A stretch of DNA of 5,141 nt, taken from Victivallales bacterium (GTDB taxonomy: Bacteria > Verrucomicrobiota > Lentisphaeria > Victivallales > UBA1829). The position numbers and the translations under genes are program-made. Below are positions 1-5,141 of this stretch, piece after piece. Positions within the stretch are counted from its first letter, which is position 1. Each line of letters opens with the position of its first letter. The DNA lies in NCBI GenBank assembly GCA_016285335.1, contig JAEEQO010000199.1:1-5141 (forward strand). Direction: 5' to 3'. The notes beneath the pieces are model-generated. The model saw only the letters and a list, made by a program, of their open reading frames with translations. It had not been told where the DNA came from and searched no databases.

Positions 1-38
1 AGGAAACGAAACAATAACATGCAAAACGAGGCGAATCC

Positions 39-1025
39 ATGAAACTGTGCATGATCGGAATGCGGGGACACTCCTGCTACGTCTTTGAAAGCCTGAACGA
101 AATCCCCGGGATCGAGCTCGCGGCGGTCTCCGCCGGCTGCCCGGAGGATTTGCCCGCGCCCCTGCTCGAAAACGCCGCGAAATGCGGATTCGCGCCGCGC
201 GTGTATGACGACTGGCGGGAAATGCTCGACCGCGAGAAGCCGGACGTGCTCAGCATCGACGGCAAATACGACCTGCATGCGGAAATGTGCGTGGAGGCCG
301 CCCGCCGGAACATCCACATCTTCTGCGAGAAACCGATCGCGCTCACGCTGGACTCGCTCGACGCCATCGAAGCCGCGCTCGAAACGAGCTCCAGCAAGCT
401 TGTCTCCATGGTCGGGCTCCGCTACGATCCTGCCATGTACCACGCCCACCGCCTCGTCTCATCCGGCGCGATCGGCAAAGTCAAGCTCATCTACGCCCAG
501 AAATCCTACCGCCTCGGGACGCGCCCCGATTTCTACAAGAAACGCGAGACCTACGGCGGCACGATCCCGTGGGTCGGCAGTCACGCGCTCGACTGGATCA
601 TGTGGTTCGCCGACAGCGGATTCGCCTCGGTCGCCGCCACGCAGACCTGCGAGGACAACTTCGGCAACGGCTCCATGGAGATCGCCGCACAGGCCATCTT
701 CACCATGAAGTCCGGCGCGCTCGCCGAGGCCAGCATCGAATACCTCCGCCCGGCCGCCGCGCCGTCCCACGGCGATGACCGCGTCCGCGTAGCGGGGACC
801 TCCGGCGTGATCGAGGTCCGCGACGGGCATATCATCCTCATCGACGCCGCCGGACAGCGCACGATCGAGCCGGACACGCCCGACCGCAAGATCTTCTCCG
901 ACTTCGTGTTCGGGCTGGAGGGCAAACGCGAATGCCTCGTGGACAACCGCCAGTCGTTCGACCTGACCCGGGCGTGCCTGCTGACGCGTCAGGCGGCGGA
1001 CGACGGGATCATCATCCGTTTCTGA
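39..1025 (+). CDS. Gfo/Idh/MocA family NAD(P)-dependent oxidoreductase (first of a tandem pair)
   Basis: A 328-residue cytoplasmic enzyme of usual family length. The N-terminal Rossmann half (about 1-120) opens with a beta strand and a G7-M-R-G-H loop, a variant of the usual Gly-rich dinucleotide loop. It continues to the family signature E97-K98-P99, whose Lys is normally catalytic. The C-terminal alpha/beta half (about 125-328) contains GGTIPWVGSHALDW at 173-186. His182 sits at the usual catalytic His position, but the residue four before it, normally Asp, is Trp178. Members oxidise or reduce sugars, cyclitols or glycosides with bound NAD(P). The substrate cannot be read from this sequence. 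ATG at 39 is chosen because GAGG lies at 28-31, seven bases upstream, and the Rossmann strand begins at once. A second family member follows after 42 bp, suggesting one operon. The family assignment is firm; the reaction is unknown. Confidence 0.93.
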   Translation: MKLCMIGMRGHSCYVFESLNEIPGIELAAVSAGCPEDLPAPLLENAAKCGFAPRVYDDWREMLDREKPDVLSIDGKYDLHAEMCVEAARRNIHIFCEKPIALTLDSLDAIEAALETSSSKLVSMVGLRYDPAMYHAHRLVSSGAIGKVKLIYAQKSYRLGTRPDFYKKRETYGGTIPWVGSHALDWIMWFADSGFASVAATQTCEDNFGNGSMEIAAQAIFTMKSGALAEASIEYLRPAAAPSHGDDRVRVAGTSGVIEVRDGHIILIDAAGQRTIEPDTPDRKIFSDFVFGLEGKRECLVDNRQSFDLTRACLLTRQAADDGIIIRF

Positions 1026-1053
1026 GTTCAACTGCACATAATCGCAACCTCGA

Positions 1054-1058
1054 AAGGA
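1054..1058 (+). promoter_or_regulatory. Ribosome binding site deciding the start of the second oxidoreductase
   Basis: AAGGA ends nine bases before ATG 1068. Another ATG at 1063 is only four bases away and in a different frame that gives no recognisable protein. The spacing and the Rossmann fold encoded from 1068 both favour ATG 1068. Confidence 0.7.
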
Positions 1059-1067
1059 ATCCATGCC

Positions 1068-2216
1068 ATGTCTCTTCCCAAAACAGCCGTCGTCGGCGTC
1101 CGCGGGTTCGCCACCATGTATGTCCGCCACTTCGTCCGCCTGCAGGACGCTGGCAAAATCGACTGGGCCGCCGCCGTGGTGCGGTCCCCGGAGAAAGCCC
1201 CGGAGGAAGTCGCCACGCTCAAATCGCGCGGCGTCCGCATCTTCCCGGACACGGCGTCCATGTACGACGCGATCCCGGACCTCGCGCTCGTCGGCCTCCC
1301 GGTCGGCATCGAGTTCCACGAGCCCATGACCTGCGAGGCGCTGTCGCGCGGCGTGAACGTGCTGGTGGAAAAGCCGGTCTCCACGACCGTGGCGTCCGTC
1401 GACCGCATGATCGCCGCCGCAAATGCGCATCCCGGGCTCTCCGTGACCGTCGGATTCCAGCACATGGCAGACCGCAACATCCGCCTCATCAAGCAGACGA
1501 TCCTGTCCGGCAGGCTCGGCAGAATCCAGTCCATTCGGTTCCATGGCTTCTGGCCGCGCGGCGACGCCTACTACGGACGCAACAACTGGGCGGGAAAGAT
1601 CGCCTCGCCGTCTACCGGCGCGCTCATCCTTGATTCCCCGGCGAACAACGCCTTCGCGCACTACCTGAACATCGCGCTCTTCCTCGCGGCGGACAAGTTC
1701 GAAGCCACGGCGGAACCGACTGTCACCGCCGCGCGGCTTCTGCGCGCCAGACGCTCCATCGAGACGTTCGACACCTGCGCGATCGACTTCACCGCGGGCG
1801 GCGTCCCCGTCTCCGCGTTCCTCACGCACACGTGCCTCGACACCACGGAGCCGCACATCGTCGTGCAGTGTTCCGAGGGGCGCGCCGACTGGGAGCTGAA
1901 CGGCGAATGGTCGATCCGCGACGCGAACGGCGACCTGATCGCGGGCGGCCCGGACGGCGACTGCTACGGCACGATGTTCGACGATGTGGTCGCGAAGCTC
2001 GCCGATCCCTCCGTCTTCACGTGTTCCGTCGCGATGGCGCGCAATCACGCTGCGCTCATTGAGGCGCTGTACCGCGATTATCAGGTCGAGGAGATCCCCG
2101 AAGCGCTCATCCATCGCCGGGAATCCGACGGACAGCTGTATGTCGACGGCCTGCTCGACTACGGCAGGGAGTGCTCCTCACGCGGCGTCGCGAACGCCGG
2201 GCCTTTCCCCCGCTGA
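1068..2216 (+). CDS. Gfo/Idh/MocA family oxidoreductase, DSPANNA-type subfamily (second of the pair)
   Basis: A 382-residue cytoplasmic enzyme. The Rossmann domain (about 1-125) starts with AVVGVRGFA; the dinucleotide loop is G10-V-R-G13-F-A. The EKP signature is at 101-103. The C-terminal domain carries WPRGDAYYGRNNWAG (162-176) and LDSPANNAFAHYL (188-200), which I recognise from memory as recurring in a subfamily of Gfo/Idh/MocA proteins. Asp189 matches the usual catalytic Asp. The residue four later, normally His, is Asn193. His198 lies nearby and might substitute. The protein is longer than the first enzyme of the pair. It ends with a short extension after about 350 that includes DGQLYVDGLLDYGR. 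It is likely co-transcribed with the upstream gene and may act on the same or a successive intermediate; that is inference. The substrate is unknown, and a non-redox role such as sugar-derivative binding is possible if the substitution inactivates it. Confidence 0.92.
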   Translation: MSLPKTAVVGVRGFATMYVRHFVRLQDAGKIDWAAAVVRSPEKAPEEVATLKSRGVRIFPDTASMYDAIPDLALVGLPVGIEFHEPMTCEALSRGVNVLVEKPVSTTVASVDRMIAAANAHPGLSVTVGFQHMADRNIRLIKQTILSGRLGRIQSIRFHGFWPRGDAYYGRNNWAGKIASPSTGALILDSPANNAFAHYLNIALFLAADKFEATAEPTVTAARLLRARRSIETFDTCAIDFTAGGVPVSAFLTHTCLDTTEPHIVVQCSEGRADWELNGEWSIRDANGDLIAGGPDGDCYGTMFDDVVAKLADPSVFTCSVAMARNHAALIEALYRDYQVEEIPEALIHRRESDGQLYVDGLLDYGRECSSRGVANAGPFPR

Positions 2217-2432
2217 GATCCGCACTGCCCGGCAGGAAGACAGAGCCTGATTCGCCGCGGCTGTTTTTACGTGATGGAAACGGCCTGCGCGACGCCCTTG
2301 TCATTTCCGCAGCCAAGTCCTCCTGGCATGGCGGTGGTGTGGCGGGCTTTGTTTCGCGTCTCATAGGTCATTCGTTTATTCAAGCTTGTTTTCACCAGGC
2401 ACGTGTCGTGCGAGTCGTGTTTTCAGTGCTGA

Positions 2433-2460
2433 AAGAAAGCAGGATGTTTTATGCTTTTTT
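2433..2460 (+). terminator. Possible weak Rho-independent terminator after the oxidoreductase pair
   Basis: AAAGCA (2436-2441) pairs with TGCTTT (2452-2457) across a ten-base loop. A G-T pair and two further A-T pairs extend the stem into the T run ending at 2460. The stem is AT-rich and therefore weak. Its place between the two oxidoreductase genes and the next promoter suits a terminator or insulator, but it could be chance in an AT-rich stretch. Confidence 0.3.
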
Positions 2461-2462
2461 GC

Positions 2463-2491
2463 TTGCAATTCCGTCGAATAGAGTGTATCTT
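2463..2491 (+). promoter_or_regulatory. Candidate sigma-70 promoter for the solute-binding lipoprotein gene
   Basis: TTGCAA (2463-2468) as -35 and TATCTT (2486-2491) as -10 are separated by an ideal 17 bases. A second overlapping TATCTT lies at 2491-2496. The region is the most AT-rich in the window. Transcription would start near 2498, leaving a leader of about 40 bases before ATG 2538. This implies the lipoprotein gene is expressed independently of the oxidoreductases. The call rests on pattern only. Confidence 0.5.
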
Positions 2492-2537
2492 ATCTTGTAC
2501 TGATTAGTGTTTTGGGTCCTGTCAATACGAGGTCACC

Positions 2538-4031
2538 ATGAAAAAACTTTTCTATCTTCTTGCTGTTCTGTTTGTCGGTATCGCTTCCACCCTCATGACG
2601 TCCTGTTCCAAAAGCGACAAGGACAAGCCCCTGATCGTCGCCTGCGAAGCAACCTCCTCGCCATACTGTTACTACCTCAACACGAACGTGGATCCGCCGG
2701 TTGCCGGCATCGACGTTGACCTGGTGGAGGAGATCGGAAAAGCCCTGGGGCGTCCGGTTCAGTTCAAGATCGTTCCGTTCCAGAATGTTTTCACGCTCGT
2801 TTCCTCAGGCGAGGCCGACATCGGTATCTCCGCGATCACGATTACCCCGGAACGGGCCAAACGTGTTCTTTTTTCGACCGTCTACGACACCACCACGCAA
2901 GTCGCTGTCGTGCCCAAAGATTCCGACATCACGGACGAAGCCGCGTTGAAGGAGGTCAGTGTCGCCGCGCAGGAGGGGACCACCGACCTGGAATATCTGC
3001 GTGATGTCATCAAACCGAGAGTCGTCCTGCCCTATCTGACTCAGGAGGACGTCAACGCCGCGCTTTCCGACCGCAGGGCCGATGCCGCCGTCATAGATCA
3101 ACTGATAGCCGAGATCCTGGTCCGGAGAACCGGGGACGATTTCAGGATCAACCCGGAGCCGTTATGCCAAGTGCAGTATGGTCTTATTTTCAATAAGGGA
3201 AATACCGGGCTTGCGGAATCCGCCAATGCCGTGATCGAAAAGTTCAAGGCCTCCGGCGAGCTTCTCAAAAGCCGCGAAAAGCATATGGAGGAGCTCTGGA
3301 CGCATCCCGGCTACGGTGCGATGATTGATGAATATAACGGAGTCAAGCCGTTCGTCGTCTGCCTCGATCCTTCGTTCGCTCCGTTTGCGTTCATGAACCG
3401 GAACCGCCTGGCCGGTGTGGACATCGAAATGGCGGAAGCGATCGCCGAGGAACTCAAACGTCCGGTCCAGTTCAGGATCGTGCCGTTCTCCGAAATTCTG
3501 CCCCTCGTGATCAACGGCGCCGCCGACATGGGAACGTCGGGCATCTCCATCACGCCGGAACGCTCCTCGATGATCCTTTTCTCCAATCCCTATGAAAAAA
3601 CCACCCGGAAAATCCTTGTGAAGGAAGGATCCAAACTCAGCAGGATCTCCGATCTGGACGGCAAGGTCATCGGGGCCGAGAAGGGCACGACGAACGAGGA
3701 ATATGCCGTCGACAAGCTTCATGCAAAAAAGACGGTCCACTACGATAATGCCGAGGAAGGCATCAGGGGGCTGCTCAATAACGAGATCGACGCCTACGTC
3801 GACGATGAGAGCGAAATCGAGTTTGCCATGGAGAAACACAAAGCCCCGGTCAAGATGATGCAGGTCGTCATTCGCCCGGAGGAATACGGATTCGCGTTCC
3901 GCCTGGGCAATGCCGAGGCGAAGGCCGCCGCGGACAGGGTCATCGAAGCGAAACGCCGGAACGGCGACCTTCAGGCGCTCTTCCGCAAATACACCTCCAT
4001 CTACAAGACGATCGGCCTGGACAACATCTGA
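2538..4031 (+). CDS. Lipoprotein with two tandem family-3 solute-binding domains (amino-acid type)
   Basis: A 497-residue exported lipoprotein. It has a charged start (MKK), a hydrophobic segment (4-19) and a lipobox ending at Cys23; Ser at +2 suits outer-membrane sorting in a Gram-negative. Two complete SBP_bac_3-type domains follow: about 31-255 and 270-495, each twice-lobed and near 225 residues. Each has the GxDxxxAE/EE-type helix (57-67, 293-303), a TPER motif whose Arg (R106, R342) normally binds the ligand carboxylate, and a late Asp (D187, D422) that normally binds the alpha-amino group. Ordinary family members have one domain and about 250 residues. GAGG at 2529-2532, five bases before ATG, and the signal peptide support the start. 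No permease or ATPase gene adjoins it, so it may feed a transporter encoded elsewhere, sense ligands or scavenge. Codon third positions look less GC-rich than in the oxidoreductases. Amino-acid specificity is inference. Confidence 0.93.
   Translation: MKKLFYLLAVLFVGIASTLMTSCSKSDKDKPLIVACEATSSPYCYYLNTNVDPPVAGIDVDLVEEIGKALGRPVQFKIVPFQNVFTLVSSGEADIGISAITITPERAKRVLFSTVYDTTTQVAVVPKDSDITDEAALKEVSVAAQEGTTDLEYLRDVIKPRVVLPYLTQEDVNAALSDRRADAAVIDQLIAEILVRRTGDDFRINPEPLCQVQYGLIFNKGNTGLAESANAVIEKFKASGELLKSREKHMEELWTHPGYGAMIDEYNGVKPFVVCLDPSFAPFAFMNRNRLAGVDIEMAEAIAEELKRPVQFRIVPFSEILPLVINGAADMGTSGISITPERSSMILFSNPYEKTTRKILVKEGSKLSRISDLDGKVIGAEKGTTNEEYAVDKLHAKKTVHYDNAEEGIRGLLNNEIDAYVDDESEIEFAMEKHKAPVKMMQVVIRPEEYGFAFRLGNAEAKAAADRVIEAKRRNGDLQALFRKYTSIYKTIGLDNI
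2751..2780 (+). repeat. First copy of a 30-base internal repeat in the lipoprotein gene
   Basis: It encodes RPVQFKIVPF (residues 72-81) of the first binding domain. It matches 3459-3488 at 27 of 30 bases, 708 bases (236 codons) apart. It is the best-conserved DNA trace of the domain duplication. Confidence 0.8.
3459..3488 (+). repeat. Second copy of the 30-base internal repeat
   Basis: It encodes RPVQFRIVPF (residues 308-317) of the second binding domain, with three mismatches to 2751-2780. Two of the three changes are silent and the third exchanges Lys for Arg, which suggests selection on the protein, or gene conversion. Confidence 0.8.
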
Positions 4032-4217
4032 TCCGCCGACATTACCGTCAACGGAGAATAATCGGATTTCGTCCCGGTGCGCTTTCCGCCGTTCGAAATC
4101 CCCCGTGATGCGCGAATTGAGCTCGCGGATGCGCTCGGCACGGTCGTGTTCAGCGTGCGGATCGGTCCCTCTTTCACGTCATTGAGCCGTCCTGGTGTTT
4201 CGTGCCCGGACGGCTGA
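4032..4217 (+). other. Convergent intergenic stretch with a possible coding remnant
   Basis: In the lipoprotein's frame, nine codons follow its TGA (SADITVNGE), then TAA at 4059-4061, then 51 open codons from 4062 to TGA at 4215-4217. The open part contains RIELADALGTVVFSVRIGP and reads like a beta-rich protein end. No ribosome binding site or credible start precedes it, and the mirror frame on the other strand is also open, as is common in GC-rich DNA. I do not recognise the peptide. It could be the decayed 3' end of a lost gene or simple chance. Confidence 0.2.
4185..4215. terminator. Hairpin between convergent genes, possible bidirectional terminator
   Basis: AGCCGTCC (4185-4192) and GGACGGCT (4208-4215) form a perfect eight-pair GC-rich stem with a 15-base loop. 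A competing partner, CCGTCCG at 4251-4257, pairs with CGGACGG at 4207-4213. GTGCCCGG is repeated directly at 4202 and 4242. Neither strand has a T run after the stem, so intrinsic termination would be weak. The position between two converging genes is what suggests the role. Confidence 0.4.
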
Positions 4218-4263
4218 TGCTCCGATCTTTCAGAAAGTGCAGTGCCCGGCCCGTCCGCCGAGT

Positions 4264-5141
4264 TCAGAAAAGGTCGAGGAACCAGTTCTTTTTCTTAGTC
4301 TTCAGCAGGGATTTCCGCACCATGCAGATTTCGCTCTGGTCGGTCGTCACACAATCCATCACGGAGCCGGAGAACCCGGGCACCCCTTCCGGGATCGCGC
4401 GGTTCACGACCTCCGTGGCGGAGCGTTCGACCTGAAGCGGCGGATCGTCGCCGCCGTCGGGGAACGTGAAGAAGACTTCGAGCTTGAAATCGTAGCCGGG
4501 GATGTTGGCGGATTCGGCCAGGAAATACACACGCTGGGCGGCGATGCCGGACGCATTGTCCTTCGTTGCGTTGTTGTAAGTCGCCGTAGCCGTGACCCGG
4601 TCTTCGGCGAGTTCAAGTCCGTTGGCCTTGATCGCATCCAGCATCGGCTTCGCGGAAGCGGTCCATTTGCCGCCCGGCTTCACCTTGCGCGTTTTGCCGA
4701 GATAATCCTCGGGACGGTCCAGAGGGGCGGCGAACATGGACGCGATCAGACGGCGCGCACCGGGCAGCATCTCCCGGATCTCCTTCGCGGTCTTTCCCGC
4801 GGAGGCTTCGGCGGAGCCGCCGCCGAGCACGGAAGCCGCGGCATCCGTATCCGTGCCGAGGGGGATGTCCCGCAGGTTCACGCCGGAGGAACGCACGATG
4901 GCGGTCATGCCCGCGAGCGGAGCATAATCGGTCTTCACGCCGTCGACGACCTGGGAAAGCATCTCGACCTTGAACTGGACCACGAGCGGGTCGAGCGACT
5001 GGTAGACGAGCTCGCCGACCGCATGGACCTCGTGCGTCTCGCGGCGGCGCGGCGGATTGTTGATCCCGACCAGCTTCATCCGGTAGGTGCGGACCTGCCG
5101 GGAGTTCACGGAGATCACATACGTCTCGCCGACTTTCGGGC
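4264..5141 (-). CDS. Unrecognised beta-rich protein, 5' end outside the window
   Basis: The 3' part of a minus-strand gene; about 291 residues are visible. A GTG at 5116-5118 could be taken as the start. However, the frame continues upstream to the window edge as PKVGETYV, with no stop and no ribosome binding site, so that GTG is an internal Val and the true start is beyond 5141. The visible part begins with a KVGETYxxxV strand. It alternates beta-type stretches with an Ala/Gly-rich linker (about 4794-4842), has a VKPGGKW motif at 4663-4683 that echoes the first strand, and includes a YDFKLEVFFTFP strand. It ends in a basic and aromatic tail, KTKKKNWFLDLF. The paired VG-x-Y and VKxGxxW strands recall large beta-barrel-like envelope proteins of unknown function (DUF6263-like), but this is a resemblance only. 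No signal peptide can be judged. Confidence 0.8.
   Translation of the reverse strand, partial: PKVGETYVISVNSRQVRTYRMKLVGINNPPRRRETHEVHAVGELVYQSLDPLVVQFKVEMLSQVVDGVKTDYAPLAGMTAIVRSSGVNLRDIPLGTDTDAAASVLGGGSAEASAGKTAKEIREMLPGARRLIASMFAAPLDRPEDYLGKTRKVKPGGKWTASAKPMLDAIKANGLELAEDRVTATATYNNATKDNASGIAAQRVYFLAESANIPGYDFKLEVFFTFPDGGDDPPLQVERSATEVVNRAIPEGVPGFSGSVMDCVTTDQSEICMVRKSLLKTKKKNWFLDLF

Larger units (their letters stand above)
2217..2537. other. Intergenic region with a GC-rich to AT-rich switch
   Basis: There are 321 bases between the second oxidoreductase and the lipoprotein gene. The left half is GC-rich and the right half, from about 2430, is AT-rich. An inverted repeat GCCGGGC (2196-2202) and GCCCGGC (2227-2233) straddles the stop codon with a 24-base loop and no T run. 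A weak four-pair hairpin at 2244-2262 is followed by five Ts (2264-2268). Open frames cross part of the region on both strands, but none has a ribosome binding site or a recognisable product, so I call no gene here. Confidence 0.6.

Noticed and set aside
1..42. Open frame ending in TGA at 40-42, overlapping ATG 39 as ATGA, possibly the end of an upstream gene or a leader peptide (MQNEANP).
   Set aside because: Only 13 codons are visible, other frames are equally uninformative, and the stretch is A-rich like a leader with a ribosome binding site. It cannot be supported.
459..2114. A 551-codon open frame on the minus strand spanning both oxidoreductase genes.
   Set aside because: It is antisense to two clearly recognisable enzymes, is rich in Arg, Asp and Gly in a low-complexity manner, and matches no fold. 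Long antisense frames are normal in GC-rich genes with biased third positions.
2171..2503. A 110-codon plus-strand open frame across the 2217-2537 gap.
   Set aside because: It starts inside the second oxidoreductase gene with no ribosome binding site, its product is Arg-rich and unrecognisable, and it overlaps the candidate promoter.
3162..3839. A 225-codon minus-strand open frame inside the lipoprotein gene.
   Set aside because: It is the codon-register mirror of a well-supported solute-binding protein and shows no motif of its own.
1023..4266. All four genes end in TGA, with open codons after some of them, hinting at UGA recoding.
   Set aside because: Trp is encoded by TGG throughout, no in-frame TGA lies inside any gene, the proteins end at natural family lengths, and TGA stops are usual in GC-rich genomes.
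5116..5118. GTG as the start of the minus-strand gene.
   Set aside because: The frame is open to the window edge and the upstream codons (PKVGETY) continue a natural beta strand, so the GTG is internal.

Overview
The window is GC-rich, Gram-negative-type DNA carrying four genes. Three lie on the plus strand and a fourth, converging on the minus strand, runs off the right edge. The best guess at the source is the Planctomycetes-Verrucomicrobia-Lentisphaerae group, perhaps a Victivallis-like Lentisphaerota from a gut or similar habitat. That rests on the style of the paired Gfo/Idh/MocA oxidoreductases, the lipoprotein and the general composition. No marker gene is present, so the assignment is inference.

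Left part (39-2216): two tandem, co-directional NAD(P)-dependent oxidoreductases of the Gfo/Idh/MocA family, 42 bp apart and probably co-transcribed. They belong to different subfamilies. Both keep the Glu-Lys-Pro motif, but each departs from the usual Asp/His catalytic pair in a different way. The first has Trp where Asp is expected and keeps His. The second keeps Asp and has Asn where His is expected. Such enzymes usually oxidise or reduce sugars, sugar acids, cyclitols or glycosides, but nothing here identifies the substrate.

Middle (2217-2537): a 321-bp intergenic region that shifts from GC-rich to AT-rich. It holds a weak terminator-like hairpin and a plausible sigma-70 promoter (TTGCAA, 17 bp, TATCTT) serving the next gene.

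Centre-right (2538-4031): a lipoprotein with two complete, tandem family-3 solute-binding domains. The two halves are clear internal duplicates, and each keeps the residues expected to bind an alpha-amino acid. No permease or ATPase gene is visible beside it.

Right part: a 232-bp convergent intergenic stretch (4032-4263) with strong inverted repeats and an open stretch that may be a decayed coding remnant. After it comes the 3' part of an unrecognised beta-rich protein gene on the minus strand (4264 to beyond 5141). Its reading frame stays open to the window edge, so its true start is outside.

I see no tRNA, rRNA, CRISPR array, insertion sequence or phage gene, and nothing that clearly amounts to a new biological system. 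The most interesting points are the mirror-image active-site substitutions in the two neighbouring oxidoreductases and the fused double solute-binding lipoprotein.
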